Assembly (NCBI GenBank): GCA_027064945.1
Contig: JAMOPB010000489.1
Span: 1-25,249, forward strand
Source: Candidatus Cloacimonadota bacterium
GTDB taxonomy: Bacteria; Cloacimonadota; Cloacimonadia; Cloacimonadales; TCS61
Reading direction: 5' to 3'
Length of the DNA: 25,249 bases
The position numbers and the translations under genes are program-made. Below, piece by piece: positions 1 through 6,965 of the stretch. The number at the start of each line of letters is the position of its first letter. Within the stretch, counting starts at the first letter, position 1. The notes under the pieces were generated by a model. It was not told the origin of the DNA and made no database searches. It saw only the letters and a program-made list of their open reading frames with translations.

Positions 1-549
1 TATAGGGTTCATAACTAACCCCATACTAACTGGTTTATTTAGTCTTAAATAAACATCATTAGATACATTTTTTTCTATTGTTTTCAAGAATTTTCTATAT
101 ATGTTTAATGAACCATTAACATCTGCAAGATGGTCTGAAAGTTCTTCAGTACCGGTATCAGTAGGATTTAATGCTGTCACTATCATCATATCATCTGGTA
201 TAGCATAATTGGCATTTACTTTTTTCTCCAGCATAAGACTTCTGATTGAGTTCATAACTCTTTTTGAAGCTCTTGTTATTTCATCAAGAAATAAAATATG
301 AGTATATGAGCTTCCTGGTATTGTTATGCTAGGATCATACTGATTCATAATTTTCGTCCAAAGAGGTGGAGCAGTAAATTTTGTTTGAAGCACACCATTT
401 TCATCCTTATTAGGGGTTGTCAAGCCCACAACATCTTCAAATTTAGCATAGGCATTTTTATCTATTGATTTAGTGGATTGTCCTTTTGCTTTTTCCTCTA
501 AAACACTACTAAGCAATTCTGAGAATTTTAAAATACTATCATTTTTCAT
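1..549 (-). CDS. AAA+ ATPase, MoxR-like (partial, runs off the left edge)
   Basis: The N-terminal 183 codons are visible; the C-terminus lies beyond position 1. Residues 84-93 read HILFLDEITR, a Walker B motif followed by the arginine typical of MoxR-type ATPases, and residues 123-130 (IVTALNPT) look like sensor 1. Before these, FEDVVGL (37-43) and the PPLW segment (61-64) match the GlP/PpW region that follows the P-loop in phage MoxR proteins. No canonical Walker A GxxxxGK[ST] is present; the nearest thing is KGQSTKSI at 22-29. The start ATG at 549-547 is preceded by AAGAAG and an in-frame stop (571-573), so no upstream extension is possible in this frame. A TATAAATA late promoter sits 18 nt upstream, so late expression is likely. 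The family is recognised with fair confidence; its role in the phage is unknown. Confidence 0.7.
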   Translation of the reverse strand, partial: MKNDSILKFSELLSSVLEEKAKGQSTKSIDKNAYAKFEDVVGLTTPNKDENGVLQTKFTAPPLWTKIMNQYDPSITIPGSSYTHILFLDEITRASKRVMNSIRSLMLEKKVNANYAIPDDMMIVTALNPTDTGTEELSDHLADVNGSLNIYRKFLKTIEKNVSNDVYLRLNKPVSMGLVMNPI

Positions 550-567
550 ATAAACTTCTTTTATTTT

Positions 568-575
568 TATTTATA
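568..575 (-). promoter_or_regulatory. T4-type late promoter TATAAATA
   Basis: Minus-strand TATAAATA lies 18 nt before the ATPase start codon. The central TAA of the motif is also the stop codon of the primase gene. The octamer alone is not rare in such AT-rich DNA; the spacing to the start codon is what supports the call. Confidence 0.65.
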
Positions 576-1797
576 CTCTAATCATTTTTAATTTAAGGAT
601 TCCCATCATACCCTGATAAATATTATTTTTTATCATGTTTGCTATTTTTTCATATGGAACCTTGAGTTTTCTGAGGTCATTAGTGTCTTTGAATTTTTCT
701 GAACCCTCAGGCCATATAAAACATTTATACCCTCTTTGAAGATATTTCAGTGTTTCTTCATGTGCTTTTTGGTCACATCGTTGATTGTCAAGGCAGAAGA
801 TTGGTTCCTTTAATTCCTGAATCCTGTCATCCCCAAGATTGGCACCGAGTTGTGCAATGACATTGTCTAGGCCACTAGACAATGCATCATATATAGATTC
901 TGTAATATATACTGGTTTTTCCTTGTCAACATCATAAAAATTCCATGCTTTATATCCTGAATTTCCCGTAACCATATAAACAAAAAATCTTTTTTCCTTC
1001 CATGCTAATGCCTGAAAACCATACCATAGGTCTCCTTTTTTGAGTGGTATGATGATGTATTCTGATAGTGTTTGTGATGCTCCATTAAATTTTATTTTAT
1101 TCCCTTTAGGACTGTATCTCCAGTCAGACTGAACCTCAATCCCCCGATTCTCAATATACCCTGAAGGTCCACCAGGTCCTGAAGGCATATCAGTAAAGCC
1201 TGGTGGTTCGGTCACCAAAAACAGACCTTCATCATTTATTGGTGTTTTGGGCGCTTTTGGTGGTTGTGTAGATGACACAGAAGGAGCACCAAAATCCAAT
1301 CCAGAGGAAAATGACATAATCTCATCTTTTGTAAGGGCTTTCTCTTCGTGACCGTCATTGATATTGTCATTTTGAATGTCTATTTTTTGTGCAGGTTTTT
1401 GATCAAAATTTAACCCAGTGTCAAAAATCGGAATCTCATCCATTCCTTTCTCCTGATCAGGATAATGATCATTATCCTTGTTTTTGAAAATGCTCTTTAG
1501 GGTCTTCAGTCCAGCACCCCTTTTTTCATTGACATATAGAGAAAATTCGTTTGGGTGATTTTCTTTTAGGTAACCATAAAGGTTTGTAGAATATTCGCAA
1601 TTAAAGCATTTTACTGCAGCATTATCATATGAAGATTTGATGTAAAGATGTAATCGGTGTTTTCTCATCCAGGAACCACCCTCATGACATATTGGACAAC
1701 ATACGGAAATATCAGCTGGGCCAACATTACCTACAGTGTCATAAGGATGAACCATAAGCCAGTATTTTTTGTCAATCTCATCGAGATATTGTGCCAT
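571..1797 (-). CDS. 61: DNA primase, T4 gp61-like
   Basis: Predicted replication primase that makes RNA primers for the lagging strand with the replicative helicase. An N-terminal zinc-binding module is visible as CPIC (34-37) and CFNC (64-67). The C-terminal half carries a TOPRIM fold: VYITESIYDAL with catalytic Glu300, then IFCLDNQRCDQKAHEE (333-348) and KDTNDLRK (370-377), the same order as in T4 gp61. Residues about 100-215 form a polar, proline- and glycine-rich linker that makes the protein about 65 aa longer than T4 gp61 (342 aa). The linker contains two copies of the motif EIxxFx[TS]GL[ND]F (121-131 and 159-169), which resembles the N-terminus of the gp32-like protein in this window. 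Start ATG 1797 follows AAAAGGAG. The gene lies next to the rnh and gp32 genes, a replication cluster. The upstream AT-rich stretch has a minus-strand TATAAT at 1832-1827 that could be an early promoter. Confidence 0.88.
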   Translation of the reverse strand: MAQYLDEIDKKYWLMVHPYDTVGNVGPADISVCCPICHEGGSWMRKHRLHLYIKSSYDNAAVKCFNCEYSTNLYGYLKENHPNEFSLYVNEKRGAGLKTLKSIFKNKDNDHYPDQEKGMDEIPIFDTGLNFDQKPAQKIDIQNDNINDGHEEKALTKDEIMSFSSGLDFGAPSVSSTQPPKAPKTPINDEGLFLVTEPPGFTDMPSGPGGPSGYIENRGIEVQSDWRYSPKGNKIKFNGASQTLSEYIIIPLKKGDLWYGFQALAWKEKRFFVYMVTGNSGYKAWNFYDVDKEKPVYITESIYDALSSGLDNVIAQLGANLGDDRIQELKEPIFCLDNQRCDQKAHEETLKYLQRGYKCFIWPEGSEKFKDTNDLRKLKVPYEKIANMIKNNIYQGMMGILKLKMIRV

Positions 1798-1815
1798 GAA
1801 GGCTCCTTTTTATTT

Positions 1816-1823
1816 TATAAATA
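1816..1823 (+). promoter_or_regulatory. T4-type late promoter TATAAATA (plus strand)
   Basis: TATAAATA is 63 nt before the start of the small plus-strand gene at 1887, in the divergent gap with the primase gene. Spacing is longer than the usual 18-25 nt seen elsewhere here, so the call is weaker. Confidence 0.45.
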
Positions 1824-1886
1824 TTATTATATATTTTATCAAAAATTTTCTTAATTTTGATAAACAATCAAAAACGGGAGAATAAT

Positions 1887-2168
1887 ATGTCTAATAAGAT
1901 ACTAAATGAATTCGTAAGACAATCTTACCAAAGATTATCAAATAAATATCCTATTTCTGAATGCAATTACATCATTACTAACTCTCTTGCTATACTTGGT
2001 GACAAAAAAATTCAACCAAGCAAAGAAACAAAATTAAATGAACATGCTTTAGTAAGGATAAACAGATATAAGTATCCTGAAAGATTGGCTTCACTTATTA
2101 ATATTACAATAGATAAGACCGAAGAATGGGCTAATTTTAGTTTTACCAAACTAGCTCTTCAGTCTTAA
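1887..2168 (+). CDS. Small protein of unknown function
   Basis: A 93-aa protein starting MSNKILNEFVRQSYQRL. An in-frame ATG ten codons upstream (1857) is possible, but only the ATG at 1887 has a good ribosome binding site (GGGAG at 1876-1880, 6 nt spacing), so I chose it. The protein is predicted to be soluble, mostly helical and mildly basic, with no cysteine pair, signal peptide or membrane segment; I do not recognise the family. It is one of few plus-strand genes, and it runs tail to tail into the RNase H gene with only 6 nt between the stop codons. A TATAAATA upstream suggests late transcription, which would produce RNA antisense to the end of the RNase H gene if it reads through. Confidence 0.7.
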   Translation: MSNKILNEFVRQSYQRLSNKYPISECNYIITNSLAILGDKKIQPSKETKLNEHALVRINRYKYPERLASLINITIDKTEEWANFSFTKLALQS

Positions 2169-2174
2169 TTACAA

Positions 2175-3311
2175 TTAAAAATCAAAAAAATCATCTAATG
2201 ACTTGGTGTTTTGAGTTTCGTATTTGGCACTGTAAAATTTATTAACATTATTAATATGCACAGGAAGTTTTTCCTCCATAAAATATTCTAATATTCCATT
2301 TGGATTATAATTTACTTGCACATTATTAAATTCCTGAATAATTTTTTCTTGTACATCTTCAGGGACTTCAGTGAAGTCAACAAGAATTTTATTCCTAGCA
2401 AAATTATCTTTATACATATTATGCTCATTAAAAAATTCATTTAGTGAGTCATTGCATATACAATGTTTTTCTGCTTTTTTTATACCATAAGGTTTTGTTT
2501 TAAAGATATTTTTTGTATCTTTAAATTCACCTTTTTTCTTGCCACTTTTTACAATATCATAAATATCATAATTTTCTATAAGTTCATCCCATATATCCAT
2601 CTTTGTGACTGTCTTTACACATTCTGAATTTATATTGTTCTCTTTTAGATAACCAATAAATTCGTCACTAAAATGAGACATTCCTGTTACTGTTGGTACA
2701 TTATCACCCTTATCACCAATCAATCCATGAATAATTGTAAATCTTGACATTAAACCAAAATCTGTTTGGATTATTTCTTTTTCAAAATCAGATAAAAACT
2801 GATCTTCTTTCTTTATTGGGTCCCACATTCTAACATTATTGTGTGCCTGAACCTGTAACCAGTCATGATCAGATGTCACAAGTGTAATATCCATATCATT
2901 TCCATATTTTATTGCTATTGTGCCTGCTACGTCATCGGCTTCAGCCTCATTCACTCTTAAAACCTTGAAAGGAAAATTCTCTTTGATTTTTTCTAACATT
3001 TTATCTGTTTCTTCAAAAAATTCTTCAAAATTTACATCATTATCTTCTTTGGCCTTGCTTCTGTTGGCTTTATAATCTGGATAAAATCTTTTTCTCCAGT
3101 TATCTTGACCATCTATTGCTAGTATAATTTCATTTTTGAATTTATTTTTTATGAATTGAAGTGAGTTAAATAATAAAGATTTATGATATTGAATAAAATC
3201 TTCAGTAACAAACAGCCCATCTTTTTTTCTGGGCTTTGCTTGTTGTAATGCAATAAAAAGGTTTCTCATATTTAAGTGACTAAAATCCACTATCGTTATC
3301 GATTTTTTCAT
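2175..3311 (-). CDS. rnh: RNase H / 5'-3' flap exonuclease, T4 Rnh-like
   Basis: FEN-1 family nuclease expected to remove RNA primers and short flaps from lagging-strand fragments. Acidic metal-binding residues are in place: Asp9 (IVDFSHLN), Asp67 (LAIDGQDNWRKRFYPDYK), the EAEADDVAG cluster (122-130), TSDHDWLQ (146-153) and GLIGDKGDNVP (196-206). The length of 378 aa exceeds T4 RNase H (305 aa); the extra sequence lies in the C-terminal half. The last nine residues, KSLDDFFDF, resemble the clamp-binding tail of T4 DNA polymerase (SLFDMFDF), so direct binding to a gp45-type sliding clamp is a reasonable inference. Start ATG 3311 is preceded by AAAAGGAAAC. The gene follows the gp32 gene on the same strand with a long hairpin between them, an arrangement related to the rnh-32 neighbourhood in T4. 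Confidence 0.9.
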   Translation of the reverse strand: MKKSITIVDFSHLNMRNLFIALQQAKPRKKDGLFVTEDFIQYHKSLLFNSLQFIKNKFKNEIILAIDGQDNWRKRFYPDYKANRSKAKEDNDVNFEEFFEETDKMLEKIKENFPFKVLRVNEAEADDVAGTIAIKYGNDMDITLVTSDHDWLQVQAHNNVRMWDPIKKEDQFLSDFEKEIIQTDFGLMSRFTIIHGLIGDKGDNVPTVTGMSHFSDEFIGYLKENNINSECVKTVTKMDIWDELIENYDIYDIVKSGKKKGEFKDTKNIFKTKPYGIKKAEKHCICNDSLNEFFNEHNMYKDNFARNKILVDFTEVPEDVQEKIIQEFNNVQVNYNPNGILEYFMEEKLPVHINNVNKFYSAKYETQNTKSLDDFFDF

Positions 3312-3355
3312 ATGTTTCCTTTTATTTTATTTTTTATGTCCTTTGACTCAGTGAG

Positions 3356-3387
3356 TTTCCTTGATGACCTAAAGGTCATCAAGGAAA
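3356..3387 (-). other. Long perfect stem-loop at the end of the gp32 gene
   Basis: TTTCCTTGATGACC at the left pairs perfectly with GGTCATCAAGGAAA at the right: a 14-bp stem with a 4-nt loop. The stem contains the last codons and the TAG stop (3371-3369) of the gp32 gene. No T-run follows on either strand, so it is not a standard intrinsic terminator. It may stabilise the 3' end of the gp32 message, serve as a processing site, or reduce read-through into rnh. Confidence 0.75.
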
Positions 3388-4379
3388 TCTAAATCTGAAC
3401 TAGCAGATGCTGAAGCGGATTGTGTGGGTTGAGTGGGTGCTTCCTGTACTGGAGTAGTTTCAGCTACTGATGCTTCCTGTACAGGTGTTTCTTCTACTGG
3501 TTGTGTTGTCTGAGCTACCTGAGTAGCTGGTGTATTGGCGTTTGTGCTTACTGCAGTACCAATAATACCAGAAACAACATTTTTGAACTGAATAGGATCA
3601 ATGAATTCTGGTTGATACACTTCAAGAACAAATTTTAACTTATTCTTTAGTTCTTCGTATGTTTGGAACGCTTCAGGTTTCATGAATTCATCAAGTTTAT
3701 AAGCATTTTCAATAATATCTGCTTTTGCTTCTTCTGCATCAGTATAAATTGAACTCGGTGCCATGATTTCTGTTGCATCATAGTTTAAGAAACCTGCCAC
3801 TTTAGCAATCTTAAGTTTAATATTACATCCTGTTAATGGATTGAATAATTGTTTTGGTTCTTCGCCCATTGAAATCTCTGATTCTGATGGTTGAAGTGCA
3901 GCCATAAATTTATCTTTTAGTTTTGTTCCGAATTCCCATAAGAAAATTTTACCTTCATTTTGAGGATTTGCGGGGTCTTTAATAACCTTGATATTCGTCA
4001 TAAATTTAATTTTTCTACTAATTTTCTTAGCCTCTTTTTTGCCTTCTTCTGTCCCTATATTATATAATGCAGACCAAAGCTCTGATGCTGGACAAGGCTC
4101 TCCAATGGTCTCAGGTGAAATATTTAGATACCATCTTTTTTTCTTGTTTACATTATCAAATGATTGAAATGCATGATTATATCTCTGAATAAATGGTATG
4201 CCATTTGGATCTGGAAGTAACCTGATAATTGCTCCTCCGTTATCATTTTCATCTCTTGACAATTTCCAGAATCTATCATCATCATAATTCTTTTTTCCAC
4301 CTAAATTTACATTTGCGCCTAAGTTTTTCTCCAAAGAGCCCCAATCGAGACTTCCCGAACTAAAATCTAATCCTGCCAT
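3369..4379 (-). CDS. 32: Single-stranded DNA binding protein, T4 gp32-like
   Basis: Binds single-stranded DNA during replication, recombination and repair. The core aligns well by eye with T4 gp32: AIIRLLPDPNG, an NHAF segment, RWYLNIS, then NIKVIKDPANPQNEGKIF, which matches VVKDPAAPENEGKVF of T4, and GFLNYDATEIMAPSSI. The C-terminus is a Pro/Thr/Gln/Glu-rich linker (about 277-325) ending in the acidic SSDLDFLDDL, as in T4 where an acidic tail recruits replication partners. Of the four T4 zinc ligands, the His is kept (NHAF) and one Cys is kept (EPCPAS), but the other two Cys are absent, so a zinc site as in T4 is unlikely. The basic LAST motif is also missing; the N-terminus is instead MAGLDFSSGSLDWGSL. 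Start ATG 4379 follows AGGAG. No late promoter is present; the leader carries repeats that may serve autoregulation. Confidence 0.9.
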   Translation of the reverse strand: MAGLDFSSGSLDWGSLEKNLGANVNLGGKKNYDDDRFWKLSRDENDNGGAIIRLLPDPNGIPFIQRYNHAFQSFDNVNKKKRWYLNISPETIGEPCPASELWSALYNIGTEEGKKEAKKISRKIKFMTNIKVIKDPANPQNEGKIFLWEFGTKLKDKFMAALQPSESEISMGEEPKQLFNPLTGCNIKLKIAKVAGFLNYDATEIMAPSSIYTDAEEAKADIIENAYKLDEFMKPEAFQTYEELKNKLKFVLEVYQPEFIDPIQFKNVVSGIIGTAVSTNANTPATQVAQTTQPVEETPVQEASVAETTPVQEAPTQPTQSASASASSDLDFLDDL

Positions 4380-4385
4380 ATTTTT

Positions 4386-4470
4386 TTCTCCTATGTTTAA
4401 CGAATTTTATCGTATTTAACGTGTTTTTATTTCATATAGTTTATAATGGACTTAAATGTTATTGGTCCAT
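4386..4470 (-). promoter_or_regulatory. gp32 leader with TTAAA repeats and a hairpin (possible autoregulatory operator)
   Basis: On the minus strand the leader reads as a 6-bp stem-loop ATGGAC/GTCCAT (4470-4465 with 4451-4446), then A/T-rich sequence with two direct copies of CGTTAAA (4421-4415 and 4402-4396), then AGGAG. T4 gp32 represses its own translation by binding an unstructured A/U-rich leader with UUAAA repeats next to an upstream folded element. The resemblance is by eye; no pseudoknot was proven. Confidence 0.4.
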
Positions 4471-4488
4471 CTCTTTTTATATATGGTA

Positions 4489-5391
4489 TTATATAAAAGA
4501 TTTACTTAATAAATATTCTAAAGTAATGCTACATTTTGATGATTTTCTTATATTTTCTTTTGAATTGATGATTGAAAGATTATTAACTCCACCAGCAATA
4601 TATGAAGGAACATTATGTCTAAAACATTCCAATATCGAGAATTTGTGGTCCAAATGAGCACCTTCTTTTGTCCCAAGAACTCTTTTGATATTATTGGGAT
4701 TAATAAACTCCTTGTATTTCCTATAATTCTGCTCAGTAATTTTCCTAACAATCCTTTTATATAACCCCCAATCTGATAACTCTTCATCAGCTACCCATTT
4801 ACCATTTTTTATATTTGTTTCCCTCGTGGAAATAGAGTTCTTTCTAATAATTTCCTTATTCTGTAACACACAAGGAACACCATATTTCTCGATATTAGTT
4901 TTCTTTATTTTATCTTGTATTTCCTTATTTTGTAGTGTGCAAGGAACTCCATATTTTTGTATATTAGTTTCCCTTATCTTATCCCTAAATGCCTTTAAAG
5001 ATAAAATACAAGGCGCACCATATCTATCAATATTGGTGTTTTCTATATTTTTCACAATTTTTGCAATATCTTCCTTGCTCCTGTTGCTCCAAACCACCTT
5101 CATTGTTTTTGATGTATTGCCTGTCTCTTGCCTGGTTTTCCTTGATTTTTCAATAGTTTTTTTGCTACTTTTTTGACATTCTGGCGAACAAAATAATCTA
5201 AATCCTTTTGACCACGACTTAAGTTTTAATCTATTACCACACTCACAAACAGGATTTTTGACATCAAAATAAATACAATATAAAGCTTCATTGGTTTCAC
5301 GAAGCTTTTTGGTCTTATTGCCATCTAATCTCCCATCTTTTCTTAATAAATTATTTTTTATATATTCTTTTGTCATATTGCTCCACATCAT
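4489..5391 (-). CDS. HNH homing endonuclease with zinc motif and YG-P-C repeats
   Basis: A 300-aa protein. Residues 48-72 hold a probable zinc site (CEC 49-51, then CSPEC 68-72). Residues 119-180 contain three near-identical copies of TNI-x-[KR]-YG-[AV]-PC with a 23-residue period, and a weaker fourth TNIKNG near 192; such repeats are common in phage endonuclease-like proteins and probably bind DNA. The C-terminus has an HNH-like nuclease core: HLDH (246-249), NNLSIIN (270-276) and N280-x-x-K283. It is flanked by gp32 and a second HNH gene, typical of a mobile gene inserted between phage genes. ATG 5391 is followed by a second ATG; the Shine-Dalgarno sequence is weak (AAAAAAAGAT). The leader contains AATATATAATACTATATATT, a near-perfect palindrome, and a late promoter 60 nt upstream. 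Target site unknown. Confidence 0.75.
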   Translation of the reverse strand: MMWSNMTKEYIKNNLLRKDGRLDGNKTKKLRETNEALYCIYFDVKNPVCECGNRLKLKSWSKGFRLFCSPECQKSSKKTIEKSRKTRQETGNTSKTMKVVWSNRSKEDIAKIVKNIENTNIDRYGAPCILSLKAFRDKIRETNIQKYGVPCTLQNKEIQDKIKKTNIEKYGVPCVLQNKEIIRKNSISTRETNIKNGKWVADEELSDWGLYKRIVRKITEQNYRKYKEFINPNNIKRVLGTKEGAHLDHKFSILECFRHNVPSYIAGGVNNLSIINSKENIRKSSKCSITLEYLLSKSFI

Positions 5392-5451
5392 ATCTTTTTT
5401 AATATATAGTATTATATATTATTTTTGCTTAATATATAAGGAATATGATTT

Positions 5452-5459
5452 TATTTATA
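5452..5459 (-). promoter_or_regulatory. T4-type late promoter TATAAATA upstream of the HNH gene
   Basis: TATAAATA on the minus strand, 60 nt before the HNH start codon, so the transcript would carry a long A/T-rich leader with a small palindrome. The longer distance lowers confidence. Confidence 0.45.
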
Positions 5460-5463
5460 TTTT

Positions 5464-5816
5464 TCAGAATGTTCTAATTCCGGGTTTAGTAACACCCAAA
5501 GCTTTTCTGCCTGGCGAAGCACTATCACCATTAATTCTACCCTTTGTGGCATGACAAATAGGACACAAAACCATTAAATTAGAATCGTGATTATTTGTGG
5601 GATTTCCATCAATATGGTCAACCTGAAGATTTTTTATGGATTCGTTGCTTCCATCCCAATATCATCATTGAAACATTTAGCACATACTGGTTTTCCTGTC
5701 AAACAAGATACCCTCGGGGGATATGTCCCATCTTTTCTTTTAGAATTAACTGACCCTCTTGCTGTGGGTTTTCCACATTTGCATTTATATTGTGTGTAAT
5801 CATTCCATTTTCTCAT
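5464..5816 (-). pseudogene. HNH endonuclease gene broken by one frameshift
   Basis: The first reading frame starts at ATG 5816 after a strong AGGAG and runs through CKCGKPTARGS and CLTGKPVCAKC, a cysteine-rich zinc module, before stopping at 5634. The rest of the protein continues in another frame, with YWDGSNESIKNLQVDHIDG and NLMVLCPICHATKGR, a clear HNH core (DHID, N..N, CxxCH), to a TGA at 5464. The two parts join in frame if one T is added near 5658-5662, giving a protein of about 116 aa. So this is either a decayed gene, a sequencing error, or less likely a programmed shift; no slippery heptamer is evident at the junction. It lies directly beside another HNH gene. Confidence 0.75.
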
Positions 5817-5826
5817 ATTACTTCTC

Positions 5827-6288
5827 CTAATACCATACCAATGTTTTTTTATTAGATAATTTTATACTTCCTTTAATATACCCATCCGCTATCAATTCAG
5901 ACAATTCTGAATTATCTACTGTAGTTTTGATAAGATTATTATTGTTAAATAGTTTTTGTAATTCATCATCAATCTGGACAAATTTCTTTGAACTAATAGT
6001 TACTTCATTAAATTTATCTTTAATGTTAGAAGTTTGATTTTCAAGGATATCCATAAAATATACTTTTGGAAGGTACTTTGATAAATCGGTGAATTCATTA
6101 TTTTCAATAACTTCTCTAATATAATTAGGCAATAATAGACTTTTTTTGTTTATAAGCACAACTCCCCCAAATTTTAGATAATCATCTCCCTCAATCAAAC
6201 CAAAATCTGATAAAAGCATACTAATGTTTGCCTGATGGAAATTTCCTTTTTCTACTATTTCTGTTCCTAAAATATAATCTTTTAACAT
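5827..6288 (-). CDS. Unknown protein, coupled to the upstream P-loop gene
   Basis: A 153-aa protein starting MLKDYILGTEIVEKGNF, not recognised. It is soluble, with mixed helix and strand, and no cysteines. Its ATG overlaps the stop codon of the upstream gene by one base (TAATG at 6290-6286), so translation is probably coupled and the two products may act together. It ends 10 nt before the broken HNH gene. The shared polarity and tight spacing suggest one operon from about 7571 down to 5464. Confidence 0.65.
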   Translation of the reverse strand: MLKDYILGTEIVEKGNFHQANISMLLSDFGLIEGDDYLKFGGVVLINKKSLLLPNYIREVIENNEFTDLSKYLPKVYFMDILENQTSNIKDKFNEVTISSKKFVQIDDELQKLFNNNNLIKTTVDNSELSELIADGYIKGSIKLSNKKTLVWY

Positions 6289-6962
6289 TATTTCACTTCC
6301 TTGTTTTTATTATCTTCATTATCTTCATTAATATTTTTAAATCCCACCAAAATAAACTCTACATTTTGCCCCATAAAATATTCTGTTATTTCTTGTACAC
6401 TATAAGTGTACTTATTTCCAATCACAATAATATCATATGATACATCTAATTTTAACAAAGGATCAGCATCAGTTTCAAAAACTTTTAGTGATGTGCTGTT
6501 AGCAATGAATGATTTTCCTATTGCTGATGGTCCCGAAAAGATATAGATTTGTTTATTATCTTTACCTCTTTTTGTGTCTATCCAACTATCAAATTTTATT
6601 GTAATATTGGCAGAAGGATAATACCTACAGTCATTTATATACATAGTGAAATAGTCATTTCCGTCATAGTCGGTGAATATGGAATCTACTTCCAATTTTC
6701 CTTTTGGTATATAATGCAATGTTCCTAAAGATTGCACTGGAACTTTATTTGATAAATGAATCCATTCTGCTCCACAATATCCTGAGTAACATTCTCCTTC
6801 CTCTAAAGCAAAACATTCGGAATACAATTTCCCATCCTCGAGGAACAAAAATTCATATTCAGAGATTATATCATCATTATACTGTGATGTGTACTCGTCT
6901 TTATTAATGTATTTTTCCATCGGTACCTGGTTTATTCTTAAACCTTTAATTATTTTACCCAT
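6288..6962 (-). CDS. Unknown protein with a P-loop NTP-binding motif
   Basis: A 224-aa protein. A Walker A motif GPSAIGKS is at residues 144-151 in the setting QIYIFSGPSAIGKSF, preceded by a hydrophobic strand as in real P-loops; LKVFETDAD follows at about 159-167. This part resembles small P-loop kinases such as polynucleotide kinase-like folds, but I cannot assign a substrate. The N-terminal 130 residues contain ECFALEEGECYSGYCGAEW (three Cys between 50 and 63) and have no family I recognise. Start ATG 6962 has AAGGA upstream, within the end of the preceding broken gene. The stop overlaps the next gene's start. Confidence 0.65.
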   Translation of the reverse strand: MGKIIKGLRINQVPMEKYINKDEYTSQYNDDIISEYEFLFLEDGKLYSECFALEEGECYSGYCGAEWIHLSNKVPVQSLGTLHYIPKGKLEVDSIFTDYDGNDYFTMYINDCRYYPSANITIKFDSWIDTKRGKDNKQIYIFSGPSAIGKSFIANSTSLKVFETDADPLLKLDVSYDIIVIGNKYTYSVQEITEYFMGQNVEFILVGFKNINEDNEDNKNKEVK

Positions 6963-6965
6963 TTT

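Noticed and set aside
4826..5176. Plus-strand frame of 116 aa opposite the HNH gene, very hydrophobic
   Set aside because: Hydrophobic residues arise from reading the reverse of Lys/Glu/Asn-rich codons; the minus frame has clear HNH and zinc motifs.
5427..5434. TTGCTTAA on the plus strand, similar to a T4 MotA box
   Set aside because: No TATAAT-type -10 at the required 11-13 nt downstream and no plus-strand gene follows.
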